Source: Alphaproteobacteria bacterium (lineage in GTDB: Bacteria > Pseudomonadota > Alphaproteobacteria > Reyranellales > Reyranellaceae). From it: a stretch of 49,655 nucleotides of DNA. A program made the translations under genes and the position numbers. Below are positions 18,394-27,737 of the stretch, in pieces. Position 1 is the first letter of the stretch. The number at the start of each line of letters is the position of its first letter. The stretch spans positions 100,001-149,655 of the forward strand of contig JAHBYP010000012.1 in NCBI GenBank assembly GCA_019635875.1, written 5' to 3'. Under the pieces are notes generated by a model. The model saw only the letters and a program-made list of their open reading frames with translations. It did no database searches and was not told the origin of the DNA.

Positions 18394-20661
18394 TCAGAGC
18401 GGGATGCCGTGATCGCGCGCGAACAGACGGATCTTGTCGCGCACGCTGCGCTGCGATCCGTTCATCAGATCGCCGAGGTAGCCGGTGAACCGCGTGAGGT
18501 CGAGCGCGCGCACCATGGTCTTGACCGGACCGAAGCCGCCCGGCGCCATCGACAGCGTGCGCAGGCCGACGCCGAGCAGCGCCATGGCCTCGATCGGCCG
18601 GCCGGCCATCTCGCCACAGAGGCTCAGCTCGACATGCGCCTTGTTGCACTGGTCGACCACCATCTTCAGCGCACGCAGAACGGGTGGCGACAAAGGATCA
18701 TATCGTCCCGCGAGGCGGGGATTGCCGCGGTCGGCCGCGAACAAAAACTGCACAAGATCATTGCTGCCCACCGACAGGAAGTCGATCTCGCGCAGCAACT
18801 CGGGCAATTGCCAAAGCAAGGCAGGCACTTCGAGCATCACCCCGACCGACAGGCGGGACGGGATCGCCAGTCCCCGGGCCTGCGCCCGGGTCAGTTCCAG
18901 GTCAAGAAGATGACGCGCCTGCCGCAGCTCCGTGAGGTCGGCGACCATCGGGAACATGATCCACAGCGGCCGACCGTCGGCGGCCATGATGATGGCCCGC
19001 AGCTGCCGACGCAGCATGGCCGGGCGGTCGAGCCCGATGCGGATCGCGCGCCAGCCCATTGCCGGGTTCTCGTCGCCGAACGCCTCGACATAGGGCAGCA
19101 CCTTGTCGCCGCCGACATCGAGCGTGCGGAAGGCCACCGGCTTGCCGTCGGCCTGGTCGAGCACGCGGCGGTAGAGCTGCGCCTGCTCCTCGACGTCGGG
19201 GAACTGCGAGCGCACCATGAAGGTGATCTCGGTGCGGTACAGCCCCACGCCATCGGCGCCGGTGGTCGCCAGGTGCTGCAGGTCGATCAGCAGGCCGGCG
19301 TTGACGCGCAGCGAGACCTTCACGCCGTCGCGCGTCGCCGCCGGCAGGTCGCGCAGCTTGGCGTACTGCAGCCGCCGCTGCTCGGCGGCCTGCAGGGTGT
19401 CGGCGACCTGCTGCTGGATCTCCTCGGCCGGCCGGATGAGGACCTGGGCGTTGTCGCCGTCGACGACCAGCGATTCGCCGGCCTCGATGCGGCCGGTGAT
19501 GTCCTCGACGCGGCCGACCACCGGCAGGTCCAGCGCGCGCGCGACGATGGCGACGTGGCTGAGTGCCGAGCCCTCCTCCAGCACCACGCCGCGCAGCCGG
19601 TTGCGGTCGTACTCCAGCAGCTCGGCCGGTCCGAGGTCGCGCGCCACGATCACCGCGTCGTCGGGCAGGCTGGCGGCGTCCAGCACCGTGGCGCGGCCCA
19701 TCAGGCGAAGCAGCAGGCGGCGCGTCAGGTCGGAGAGGTCGGCCAGCCGTTCCTGGATGTAGGGATCGCTGATCTCGCCGAAGCGCACGCGCATGTCGTC
19801 GAAGGCGCGCTGCACGCCGGCCTCGGCGGTCAGGCCCGTGCCGATCGCCTCGCGGATGCGCTCCACCCAGCCGCGATCGTCGGCGAACATGCGGAAGGTC
19901 TCGAGCACCTCGCGATGCTCGCCGTGGCCCAGCCCGTCGGATTCGAGCATGCGGTCGAGATCGGCGCGCACGGTGCCCAGCGCCTCGACGAAGCGCTTCT
20001 GCTCCAGCGCGGTGTCCTCGGCGATCACCTTGGTGATGAAGATGCGCGGCTCGTGCAGCACGGCACGGCCGATGGCGACGCCGCCATTGAGCGACACGCC
20101 GTCGAGGCGCACCGGCAGGAGGCCGGTGCCGTCGATCGGCTTGATCTCCTCGGGGTTGACCAGCTCGCCCGACGCCACCAGCTCGGCCAGCACCATGGCG
20201 ACGTTCTCGAGTGTCTCGATCTCCTCCTCGTCGTACTGGCGCAGCGTGCGGTTCTGCACCGCCAGCACACCCAGCACCTTCTCGCCGCGCAGGATCGGCA
20301 CGCCGGCCATCGAGTGGTAGATTTCCTCGCCGGTCTCCGGCCGGTAGGCGAAGTTGGGATGCGTCTGCGCGTCGGCCAAGGCCAGCGGACGCTCATTGGC
20401 GGCGATGTCGCCGACGATGCCCTCGCCCAGCCGCAGGCGCGTGCGGTGCACGGCGTCGGGATTGAGGCCCTGGGTGGCGAACAGCTCGAGGATGTCGCCG
20501 GCGCGCAGCACGTAGACCGAGCAGACCTCGGCCACCATCTCGCCGGCGACTATGCGCACGACCTGGTCGAGCCTCTCCTGCGCGCTGCCTGCGCGCGCCA
20601 TCACGTCCCGGAGCCGCCTGAGGATCAACCGCGGCCCGGCCACTGGCGTCGTACGCTCCAT
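18394..20661 (-). CDS. ptsP: Phosphoenolpyruvate-protein phosphotransferase PtsP (enzyme I-Ntr)
   Basis: A 755-aa cytoplasmic enzyme that starts the nitrogen-related phosphotransferase chain, passing phosphate from PEP to NPr and EIIA-Ntr. An N-terminal GAF domain (about 20-160; AGDILELFATQGLNPDAVHR, GVLAVQNRTLRQYDEEEIET) is followed by the PEP-utilising N-terminal domain, the phospho-His site GSALSHVAIVARALDLPVVG, and the PEP-binding TIM barrel with GLYRTEITFM, LPYVEAFGDENPAMGWRAIR and LCGEMAGRPIEA. GAF sensing of nitrogen metabolites (glutamine in studied cases) controls the chain. The start at MERTTPVAGP (20661) follows CGGAGCGG. It lies downstream of lysC, a frequent alphaproteobacterial arrangement. 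Confidence 0.95.
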   Translation of the reverse strand: MERTTPVAGPRLILRRLRDVMARAGSAQERLDQVVRIVAGEMVAEVCSVYVLRAGDILELFATQGLNPDAVHRTRLRLGEGIVGDIAANERPLALADAQTHPNFAYRPETGEEIYHSMAGVPILRGEKVLGVLAVQNRTLRQYDEEEIETLENVAMVLAELVASGELVNPEEIKPIDGTGLLPVRLDGVSLNGGVAIGRAVLHEPRIFITKVIAEDTALEQKRFVEALGTVRADLDRMLESDGLGHGEHREVLETFRMFADDRGWVERIREAIGTGLTAEAGVQRAFDDMRVRFGEISDPYIQERLADLSDLTRRLLLRLMGRATVLDAASLPDDAVIVARDLGPAELLEYDRNRLRGVVLEEGSALSHVAIVARALDLPVVGRVEDITGRIEAGESLVVDGDNAQVLIRPAEEIQQQVADTLQAAEQRRLQYAKLRDLPAATRDGVKVSLRVNAGLLIDLQHLATTGADGVGLYRTEITFMVRSQFPDVEEQAQLYRRVLDQADGKPVAFRTLDVGGDKVLPYVEAFGDENPAMGWRAIRIGLDRPAMLRRQLRAIIMAADGRPLWIMFPMVADLTELRQARHLLDLELTRAQARGLAIPSRLSVGVMLEVPALLWQLPELLREIDFLSVGSNDLVQFLFAADRGNPRLAGRYDPLSPPVLRALKMVVDQCNKAHVELSLCGEMAGRPIEAMALLGVGLRTLSMAPGGFGPVKTMVRALDLTRFTGYLGDLMNGSQRSVRDKIRLFARDHGIPL

Positions 20662-20985
20662 GGTCAGACCGCTCCGGGATCGGCTCGCTTGATCGGGGCG
20701 GTTTGGTGCGCGTCCGGGTGGGCCTGGGCGAGCGCGCGCCACGCCGCAATCGCCGCCCTGGCGGCGATCGGCATGGAGGTGTGGACGCGCGCGACGAACA
20801 TGGGCCGGTTATCGCCGCTTTCGCGTGCGAGGTCCAGCGTCGCGGGTGGTTGTCCTTGTATCGAAAGTCCCGGTCGCGGAATGATCCCTCGCGTATTCAC
20901 CCTGTCATTCCGAGCACAGCGAGGAATCCAGGGCGGGCGCCTGGATCCCTCGCTTCGCTCGGGATGACACGAAGTCCGGCGATGG
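20662..20985. repeat. lysC-ptsP intergenic region with family A repeat copy 4
   Basis: A compact family-A palindrome is at 20902-20969: CCTGTCATTCCGAGCACAGC, AATCCAGG then CCTGGATCCCTCGCTTCGCTC, ending GGGATGACA. The rest (20662-20901) has one minus-strand reading frame that ends 2 bases before the ptsP start (from an ATG at 20801, 45 codons). It has no recognisable family, so it is not called as a gene. Confidence 0.7.
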
Positions 20986-22260
20986 CTACGCGGCGTCCAG
21001 GTCGTAGGCCGTGTGCAGGGCGCGTACGGCGAGCTCGGTGTACTCGGCGGCGATCAGCACGCTGATCTTGATCTCCGAGGTCGAGATCACCTCGATGTTG
21101 ATGCCGCGTCTGGCCAGGGTCTCGAACATGGTCAGTGCCACGCCGGCGTGACTGCGCATTCCGACGCCGATCACCGAGAGCTTGCAGACGTTGGCGTCGG
21201 TGTGCAGCTCGGTGAATCCCAGGGCGGCCTTGTGCTTCTCGAGCTCGGCGCTGGCACGCGCCAGGTCGGTCTTGGGGATGGTGAAGGTGATGTCGGTCGA
21301 CTTGCCGTCCGACGACACGTTCTGGACGATCATGTCGACATTGATGTTGGCCGCGGCCAGCGGTCCGAACAGCGCCGCAGCGACGCCCGGGCGGTCGGCG
21401 ACGTTGGCCACCGTGACCTTGGCCTCGTTGGTGTCGTAGGCGATGCCGCTGACGACGGACTGTTCCAGACCCTTGGCCATGATCTCTTCCTCATCGACGA
21501 CGAGCGTGCCCGGCAGGTCGCTGCCCGGCGGCACGTCGAAGGAAACCTCGCCGTTAAGCTTGCGGAACGACGCCAGCACCTGAACCCTGACGCGGTGGTT
21601 CATCGCCAGCTCGACGGAGCGTGTCTGCAGCACCTTCGAGCCCAGCGAGGCCATCTCGAGCATCTCCTCGTAGGTCACCATCGGCAGCTTGCGCGCCTTG
21701 TCGGTGATGCGCGGGTCGGTGGTGTAGACGCCGTCGACGTCGGTGTAGATGTCGCAGCGCTCCGCCTTCAGCGCCGCCGCCAGCGCCACCGCCGAGGTGT
21801 CGGAGCCGCCGCGGCCCAGCGTGGTGATGCGGCCCTCGCCGCTGATCCCCTGGAAGCCCGGCACGACGGCGACGACGCCCTCGGCCATCGCCTGCTCGAT
21901 CGCCTCGGTGCCGATCGACTGGATGCGGGCGCGGCCATGCGCCCCGTTGGTGCGGATCGGCAATTGCCAGGAGGCGAAGGAGCGCGCCTTGACGCCGCGC
22001 TTGTGCAGCGCCAGCGCCAGCAGGCCGATGGTGACCTGCTCGCCGGTCGACACCACGACGTCGTACTCGCGCCAGTCGTGCAGCGGCATGATCTTGTCGA
22101 CGTGGCCGACCAGCTGGTTGGTGACGCCGGACATCGCCGAGACGACCACGGCGAGCTGATGCCCGCGCTCGACCTCGAGCTGGACCATGCGCGCGACGTT
22201 CTCGATGCGATCGGTGTCACCGACCGACGTGCCGCCGAACTTCACGACGAGACGAGCCAT
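20986..22260 (-). CDS. lysC: Aspartate kinase
   Basis: A 424-aa enzyme that phosphorylates aspartate, the first step to lysine, threonine, methionine and diaminopimelate. The N-terminus MARLVVKFGGTSVGDTDRI contains the KFGGTSV motif. The kinase domain continues with VVSAMSGVTNQLV, VVSTGEQVTIGLLALAL and the ATP-site segment TLGRGGSDTSAVALAAALKA. Two C-terminal ACT domains follow (TVANVADRPGVAAALFGPLA and VIGVGMRSHAGVALTMFETL) and give feedback control by amino acids. This is the alpha/beta type rather than the monofunctional LysC of E. coli. It begins with ATG at 22260, is divergent from ubiG and lies upstream of ptsP. Confidence 0.95.
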   Translation of the reverse strand: MARLVVKFGGTSVGDTDRIENVARMVQLEVERGHQLAVVVSAMSGVTNQLVGHVDKIMPLHDWREYDVVVSTGEQVTIGLLALALHKRGVKARSFASWQLPIRTNGAHGRARIQSIGTEAIEQAMAEGVVAVVPGFQGISGEGRITTLGRGGSDTSAVALAAALKAERCDIYTDVDGVYTTDPRITDKARKLPMVTYEEMLEMASLGSKVLQTRSVELAMNHRVRVQVLASFRKLNGEVSFDVPPGSDLPGTLVVDEEEIMAKGLEQSVVSGIAYDTNEAKVTVANVADRPGVAAALFGPLAAANINVDMIVQNVSSDGKSTDITFTIPKTDLARASAELEKHKAALGFTELHTDANVCKLSVIGVGMRSHAGVALTMFETLARRGINIEVISTSEIKISVLIAAEYTELAVRALHTAYDLDAA

Positions 22261-22427
22261 ACCCCCCTGCCCTGCGATGCATCAGCCGACTGCGAACCGG
22301 CGACAGCGCGTAGCGGCAGACCGGATGGCGCGCCAGCGGTCATTTGTCGCTGACAGGCGATTTCCGACCGCGGGCGGCGTATATCTAACGGCGGGACCGA
22401 CACGGGGCAAGCGACAGGGGGCAAGCC

Positions 22428-23183
22428 ATGGCCAGCACCGTCGATGCCGGCGAGGTCGAACGCTTCTCGCGCATCGCCGAGGAATGGTGGGATGAGGGCG
22501 GCAAGTTCGCCCCGCTGCATCGCCTCAACCCGGCCCGCATCGGCTTCATCCGCGACCGCGTCGCCGGCCATTTCGGCCGCGATCCGCTGGATTTCGGCGA
22601 GAAGGGGACCGGCCCGCTGCACGGCCTGCGGATCCTCGACATCGGCTGCGGCGGCGGCCTGGTCTGCGAGCCCATGGCGCGCCTGGGCGCCGAGGTCACC
22701 GGCATCGACGCCTCCGAGCGCAATGTCGGCGTGGCGCGCCTGCATGCCGAGCGCATGGGCCTCGCCGTCGACTACCGCGCCGGCACCGCCGAGATGCTGC
22801 GCGACGAGGGCAGGCAATACGACGTCGTGCTGGCGCTGGAGATCGTCGAGCATGTCGCCGACGTCGATCTTTTCATCGCCTGCTGCGCAGCGCTGGTGAA
22901 GCCCGGCGGCGTGCTGATCCTCTCGACCCTGAACCGCACGACCAAGGCTTTTGCCCTGGCCATCATCGGCGCCGAGTACGTCATGCGCTGGCTGCCGCGC
23001 GGCACGCATGACTGGCGCAAGTTCCTCAAGCCCTCGGAAGTGGCGCGCGGCCTGCGCGCCGCCGGGCTTTCCGTGGAGGAGCTGGCGGGCATCGTCTACA
23101 GCCCGATCACCGGGCGCTGGCGCATCGACCCGCGCGACCTCGACGTCAACTACATGATGCTGGCGACGAGGCCGCGCTCCTAG
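22428..23183 (+). CDS. ubiG: Ubiquinone biosynthesis O-methyltransferase
   Basis: A 251-aa SAM-dependent enzyme that carries out both O-methylations of ubiquinone synthesis at the membrane surface. The N-terminal FSRIAEEWWDEGGKFAPLHR and LNPARIGFIRDRV blocks are characteristic of UbiG, as are the SAM motif LRILDIGCGGGLVCEPMARL and the later GTHDWRKFLKPSEVARGLRA and GRWRIDPRDLDVNYMMLA. The start follows a GGGGG Shine-Dalgarno. The gene end overlaps by four bases the 3' end of the convergent selenoprotein gene. UbiX and COQ9, other ubiquinone factors, are also in the window but far away. Confidence 0.95.
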   Translation: MASTVDAGEVERFSRIAEEWWDEGGKFAPLHRLNPARIGFIRDRVAGHFGRDPLDFGEKGTGPLHGLRILDIGCGGGLVCEPMARLGAEVTGIDASERNVGVARLHAERMGLAVDYRAGTAEMLRDEGRQYDVVLALEIVEHVADVDLFIACCAALVKPGGVLILSTLNRTTKAFALAIIGAEYVMRWLPRGTHDWRKFLKPSEVARGLRAAGLSVEELAGIVYSPITGRWRIDPRDLDVNYMMLATRPRS

Positions 23184-24367
23184 ACGCGGGCGGCCGGCAC
23201 GAACTGGGGACCCACCAGGGCGAGCACCCGGTCGTCGCTGGCGAGACAGGCGGCGCGGATGCGCCGCAGCAGGGCCGCTGCCACCGTGGAATTCCAGAAC
23301 CAGTCCAGCACCTGCGCGCTGCTCGGCCGGTCATCGGGCGCGACCGCCGCTTCGGTGTAGAGCGCCTTCAGGTCGTCGGCGGCATAGCGCGCGGCCTGCA
23401 CAGGCCGCAGGCCGGCGACCGGCGATTCCCTCGGCGGCGTGCGCGACGCGAAGGCGGCCAGCAGCTCGGGCCACCGCTCGCGCTCGAGGCGGCTGCCGCC
23501 GATGGTGGTGCGCGCGCGCATCGTCAGCGGCGCCCATTCGGCCCGCAGGGCGGCGGCCCATTCGGCGGCCGAGGCGTCGGCGGCCGGCCGTGGGACCGCC
23601 GGCAGCTCGACGGCCGGGCGCCAGCCCTGCTGCGGCAGACGCCCGGGCGCTTCCTCGGCGTAGTCCTCGAGGATCACCGGCCCGTCGTCGCGCTCGAGCA
23701 GCGACAGCGCCGCCAGCACCACACGGCGCTGGAAGGCGGCGTCCTGTGGCTCGCCCAGCGGCCGGCCGAGCTCGAAGGGCACCCACAGGCCGCGCGGCAC
23801 GCGCACCTTCTCCATGTGCAGGCGGATGATGCCGAGCGCGACCGTGGCGATGCCGCGCTGCTCGATGAGATGGCTGAGCGCGCTCACGGCGCGCGTGCAG
23901 AAGGGTCAAACCGGGCTGAGCAGCACCGCATCGACGCGATCCTGGCGCAGGCGCTGGGCGAGCTGATCGGCCAGCGCGTCCCATTGCTTCGGATCGTTGG
24001 CGCCCATCACAACGAAGTGCGTGTCGGCGATGGAGCCGATGACGCCCTCTTCGGCCAGCTCGCGCAGCCGGTCGATCGGATAGATCGTGTTGATGTCGCG
24101 CTGGAAGCCGGTGCGGTCGTAGTTCACCGAGACATGGGTCATGACGATGTCGCCGGCGGGCAGCGACGCCGGCAATTCGCGCAACTCGTTGGCGCCGGGC
24201 ATCATCGGCGGCTCGCCGCGGCGATGGATGCCGGCCGAGCTGACGATGGCGACGCGCCGGCCCGACAGCTTGCCGCCGGCGACGAAGGGCGCGCTGGCGT
24301 ACACCGGGCACTCCAGCGCACGCAGCCGCTCGGCCATCGCCGGTGTCAGATCCTCGAGCCGCGCCAT
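23180..24367 (-). CDS. GrdB-like selenoprotein (glycine/sarcosine/betaine reductase selenoprotein B family), UGA read as Sec
   Basis: Two abutting frames form one gene of 395 codons interrupted only by TGA at 23906-23908. Upstream are 153 codons starting MARLEDLTPAMAERL with GGKLSGRRVAIVSSAGIHRR and ending VDAVLLSPV. After the TGA the same frame continues PFCTRAVSALSHLIEQRGIA. The junction thus reads V-U-P-F-C-T-R, a UxxC redox motif matching the Sec position of GrdB (U-x-x-C-T-R). Downstream sequence (VRVPRGLWVPFELGRPLGEP) stays family-like, so this is recoding rather than decay. Clostridial GrdB is part of glycine or betaine reductase; the role of aerobic proteobacterial relatives is unknown. 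The start follows AGGGGAG. It overlaps ubiG by 4 bases. Confidence 0.85.
23876..23908 (-). promoter_or_regulatory. Candidate bacterial SECIS hairpin with its UGA codon
   Basis: Read on the minus strand, the UGA is followed by 11 bases and then GCGCGC (23894-23889), a CGUGA loop and GCGCGC (23883-23878). The loop lies about 17-21 bases after the UGA, inside the range for bacterial SECIS elements, and includes a GU. The stem is short (6 bp), so this is a plausible rather than certain SelB site. Confidence 0.5.
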
Positions 24368-24467
24368 CTTTCGCTCCCCTGATTCATGCGCGCGGACGAT
24401 ACATCGGCGATCGATGCCGGGGCGGCATCGTCACGATGGCTTTGCCCATGCGTCGATTGGATCACGC

Positions 24468-24533
24468 TGTCATCCCGAGCGCTGCGAGGGATCCATGATG
24501 CGACTGGATTCCTCGCTACGCTCGGAATGACAG
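24468..24533. repeat. Palindromic repeat, family A copy 5
   Basis: CTGTCATCCCGAGCGCTGCG then AGGGATCC on the left; GGATTCCTCGCTACGCTCGG then AATGACAG on the right. It lies between prpE and the selenoprotein gene, ending 7 bases before the prpE stop codon. Confidence 0.85.
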
Positions 24534-24539
24534 CGGCGT

Positions 24540-26441
24540 TTACCGCGCATACCCCACCGGCTTCAGCGCCTCGCCGATCTCGCCGAGGATCGCCGGATCG
24601 TCGATGGTCGCGGGCATCCGGTAGTCCTGCGAGTCGGCGATCTTCTGCATCGTGCCGCGCAGGATCTTGCCGGAACGCGTCTTGGGCAGGCGCGCCACTA
24701 CCACCGCGCTCTTGAAGGCCGCGACCGGGCCGATGCGGTCGCGCACCAGCTTGACGACTTCCGAGACGATCTCGGGATGCGGGCGGTTGACGCCGGCCTT
24801 CAGCACCAGGAATCCCAGCGGCAACTGGCCCTTGAGCTCGTCGGCGACGCCGATCACCGCGCATTCCGCGACGTCGGGATGCGCGCCCAGCACCTCCTCC
24901 ATCTGGCCCGTCGACAGGCGATGGCCGGCGACGTTGATCACGTCGTCGACCCGCGTCATCACCGAGACGTAGCCGTCTTCGTCGATGAAGCCGGCGTCGC
25001 CGGTCTTGTAGTAGCCGGGATACTCCGCGAGATAGGCCTGCCGGAAGCGCTCGTCGGCGTTCCACAGGGTGGGCAGCGCGCCCGGCGGCATCGGCAGCCT
25101 GGCCGCCAGCGCGCCGATCTCGCCCGGCTTCACCGGCCTGCCCTGCTCGTCGAGCACCTCGATCTGCCAGCCCGGCGAGGGCACCGCGGTCGAGCCCAGC
25201 TTCACCGGCATGGGGTCCAGCCCCTGGAAATTGCCGCAGATCGGCCAGCCGGTCTCGGTCTGCCACCAGTGATCGATCACCGGCACGCCGAGCAGATCCT
25301 GCGCCCATTCGATGGTCGGCGGATCGCCGCGCTCGCCGGCGAGGAAGAGGGTGCGGAACTTCGACAGATCGTACTGACGCACGAACCTGCCCTCGGGATC
25401 CTCCTTCTTGATGGCGCGGAACGCCGTCGGCGCGGTGAACAGCGCCACCGCGCCGTGCTCGGAAATCACCCGCCAGAATGCGCCGGCGTCTGGCGTGCCG
25501 ACCGGCTTGCCCTCGTAGAGCACGCTGGTCGCGCCATGGATCAGCGGGCCGTAGACGATGTAGCTGTGGCCCACCACCCAGCCCACGTCGGAGGCGCACC
25601 ACCACACCTCGCCGGGCTTCACGCCGTAGAGATTGAGCATCGACCACTTGAGCGCCACGCAGTAGCCGCCGTTGTCGCGCACCACGCCCTTGGGCTGGCC
25701 GGTCGTGCCCGAGGTGTAGAGGATGTAGAGCGGATCGGTGCTCTTGACCGTGACGCAGGCCGCCCTGGGCTTGCCCGGCACGAAGCTCGCCCAGTCGATG
25801 TCGCGGCCGTCGATCATCATCGCCGGGTGCTGCGGGCGCTGCAGCATCAGCACCCTGGGCACCTTGTGCTGCGCCAGCTCGATCGCCTGGTCGAGCAGCG
25901 GCTTGTAGGCGACGACGCGGCCGGGCTCGATGCCGCAGGAGGCGGCGATGATCAGCTTCGGCTGGCAGTCGTCGATGCGCGTGGCCAGCTCGTTGGCCGC
26001 GAAGCCGCCGAAGACGACGGAGTGCACCGCGCCCAGCCGCGCGCAGGCCAGCATGGCCATTGCCGCCTCGGGCACCATCGGCATGTAGATGATGACGCGG
26101 TCGCCCTTGCCGACATCGAGCGCGGCGATGGCGCCGGCCAGCTCGGCGACGCCCTCGCGCAGCTCGGCGTAGGTGAAGGTTTCCTTCTGCCCGGTGACCG
26201 GCGAATCGTAGACCAGCGCCGCCTGCGCGCCGCGGCCGGCCTCGACGTGACGGTCGAGCGCGTTGTGGCAGGTGTTGAGCTCGCCATCGGGGAACCAGCG
26301 GTAGAATGGCGCGCGGCTGTCGTCGAGCGCGCGCGCCGGCTGGCGCGCCCAGTCGATCGCCCGGGCCTGCTCGAGCCAGAAGCCCTCGCGATCCTCCAGC
26401 GAGCGGCGGTGCAGCGCGCGGTATGTGTCGCCGGCTTCCAT
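24540..26441 (-). CDS. prpE: Propionate-CoA ligase
   Basis: A 633-aa AMP-forming acyl-CoA synthetase that activates propionate to propionyl-CoA. It has the PrpE-type start YRALHRRSLEDREGFWLEQA, the P-loop-like motif LYILYTSGTTGQPKGVVR, WWCASDVGWVVGHSYIVYGP, the substrate pocket segment DHWWQTETGWPI, and the C-terminal lysine motif LPKTRSGKILRGTMQKIAD that is usually acetylated for control. Full length and intact. Acetyl-CoA synthetase is the closest alternative, but the N-terminal block and overall length favour PrpE. It is divergent from the cytochrome c peroxidase gene. Confidence 0.92.
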   Translation of the reverse strand: MEAGDTYRALHRRSLEDREGFWLEQARAIDWARQPARALDDSRAPFYRWFPDGELNTCHNALDRHVEAGRGAQAALVYDSPVTGQKETFTYAELREGVAELAGAIAALDVGKGDRVIIYMPMVPEAAMAMLACARLGAVHSVVFGGFAANELATRIDDCQPKLIIAASCGIEPGRVVAYKPLLDQAIELAQHKVPRVLMLQRPQHPAMMIDGRDIDWASFVPGKPRAACVTVKSTDPLYILYTSGTTGQPKGVVRDNGGYCVALKWSMLNLYGVKPGEVWWCASDVGWVVGHSYIVYGPLIHGATSVLYEGKPVGTPDAGAFWRVISEHGAVALFTAPTAFRAIKKEDPEGRFVRQYDLSKFRTLFLAGERGDPPTIEWAQDLLGVPVIDHWWQTETGWPICGNFQGLDPMPVKLGSTAVPSPGWQIEVLDEQGRPVKPGEIGALAARLPMPPGALPTLWNADERFRQAYLAEYPGYYKTGDAGFIDEDGYVSVMTRVDDVINVAGHRLSTGQMEEVLGAHPDVAECAVIGVADELKGQLPLGFLVLKAGVNRPHPEIVSEVVKLVRDRIGPVAAFKSAVVVARLPKTRSGKILRGTMQKIADSQDYRMPATIDDPAILGEIGEALKPVGYAR

Positions 26442-26551
26442 GGCGGCCCTCCCTCTTTCTAACCCTTATGCCCAAAGGGCCATTGTGTCAGACATACGGC
26501 GGCCCGATCCACGGGCAACGTGCTATGCTCCGGCCATTCCGGGTGACCGCC

Positions 26552-27664
26552 ATGCCGATCGCATTTCGTCTCGTTGCGCTCGCGGCCCTGATGATCTCGG
26601 TCGCGTCGCCTGCCTTGGCCCAGGCTTACGTCTGGGCGCTGCCCGCCTGGCTGCCGCCGCCGCCGGTGCCCGCCGCCAACGCGATGAGCGTCGCCAAGGT
26701 CGAGCTCGGCCGCCGGCTGTTCTTCGACCAGAAGCTCTCGGGCCCGAGCTACATCTCGTGCTCGTCCTGCCACATGCCCGAGCACGCCTTCAGCGACCCG
26801 CGCCATCCCTCGATCGGCGTCACCGGCGGCAAGGTCCGCCGCCGCGCGCCGCCGCTGACCAATGTCGGCTACCGCGAGACCCTGACCTGGGCGGATCATC
26901 GGATGACGACGCTGGAGGACCAGGCGCACCAGCCGCTGTTCCGCGCCGATCCGCCCGAGATGGAGGCCAACGGCCACGAAGCCTCGGTCGTCGACCGCTT
27001 CGAGCACGACCCGACCTATCGCCGGCTGTTCACCGAGGCTTTTCCCGACAAGGGCGGCAAGGTCGATTTCGACCAGATCATCAAGGCGCTCGCCGCCTAC
27101 CAGCGCTCGCTGGTGTCCTTCACCACGCCCTACGAGCGCTTCCGCTTCGCCGGCGAACGCGAGGCGCTGAGCCCCTCGGCGCAGCGCGGTGAGAAGCTGT
27201 TCTTCGACGCCCGGCTCGGCTGCGGCGCCTGCCACGCCGGCGCGACCTTCGGGCCGCTGGCCGGCAGGCTGCTGCCCGGCGCCGCCCCGGTGGTCTACGC
27301 CAATGCCGGCCTCTACGACCTCGACGGCAAGGGCGCCTATCGCGCCATCGACCGCGGCCTGATCGAGAGCAGCGACAAGCCGCAGGACATGGGCCGCTTC
27401 CGTGCCCCCAGCCTGCGCGACGTCGCCCAGCGCGCGCCCTACATGCACGACGGCTCGATGACCTCGCTCGAGGCGGTGATCGACCGCTACGCGTCGGGCG
27501 CACCGACGCTCGCTTCGTCTGACAGGTTCAGCCCGCTGAAGGACTCACGTCTGAACGGATTCACCATCAGCGCGGCAGAACGCGACGACCTGATCGCCTT
27601 CCTGCGCGCGCTGAGCGACGAGGCCTTCGCCGCCGACGAACGCCACGGCAGCCCGTTCCGGTGA
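26552..27664 (+). CDS. Di-haem cytochrome c peroxidase / MauG family protein
   Basis: A 370-aa periplasmic protein. MPIAFRLVALAALMISVASP followed by ALAQ is a signal peptide. Two c-type haem sites are present, CSSCH (about residue 70) and CGACH (about 225), with the surrounding family motifs ELGRRLFFDQKLSG, GEKLFFDARLGC, FRAPSLRDVAQRAPYMHDGS and LEAVIDRY. Such enzymes reduce hydrogen peroxide with electrons from small cytochromes, or oxidise protein substrates in the MauG branch. The start is placed at 26552 for the best signal peptide; an in-frame ATG at 26525 is possible. It is convergent with the Ro60 gene. Confidence 0.9.
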   Translation: MPIAFRLVALAALMISVASPALAQAYVWALPAWLPPPPVPAANAMSVAKVELGRRLFFDQKLSGPSYISCSSCHMPEHAFSDPRHPSIGVTGGKVRRRAPPLTNVGYRETLTWADHRMTTLEDQAHQPLFRADPPEMEANGHEASVVDRFEHDPTYRRLFTEAFPDKGGKVDFDQIIKALAAYQRSLVSFTTPYERFRFAGEREALSPSAQRGEKLFFDARLGCGACHAGATFGPLAGRLLPGAAPVVYANAGLYDLDGKGAYRAIDRGLIESSDKPQDMGRFRAPSLRDVAQRAPYMHDGSMTSLEAVIDRYASGAPTLASSDRFSPLKDSRLNGFTISAAERDDLIAFLRALSDEAFAADERHGSPFR

Positions 27665-27699
27665 TTCGAGGGATGAGCCAGCGGAACGCCGGCGCTCGC

Positions 27700-27730
27700 A
27701 ACAAAAGAGGGAGCTCTTTCGAGCTCCCTC
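27700..27730 (-). terminator. Rho-independent terminator of the Ro60 gene
   Basis: A perfect 10-bp stem, GAGGGAGCTC (27707-27716) with GAGCTCCCTC (27721-27730), has a 4-base loop. On the minus strand it is followed by TTTTGTTG, a good U-tract, so it ends the Ro60 transcript 8 bases after the stop codon. The hairpin may also stop readthrough from the opposing peroxidase gene. Confidence 0.85.
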
Positions 27731-27737
27731 CTCCGTC

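Noticed and set aside
20664..20801. A 45-codon minus-strand ORF between lysC and ptsP
   Set aside because: It ends neatly before ptsP but has no family match, no clear Shine-Dalgarno, and ordinary intergenic composition.
23180..24367. Selenoprotein gene read as two genes or as a nonsense-mutated pseudogene
   Set aside because: The frame is unbroken on both sides, the residues after the UGA fit the U-x-x-C motif, and downstream sequence is conserved-looking; decay would not be expected to hit exactly this position.
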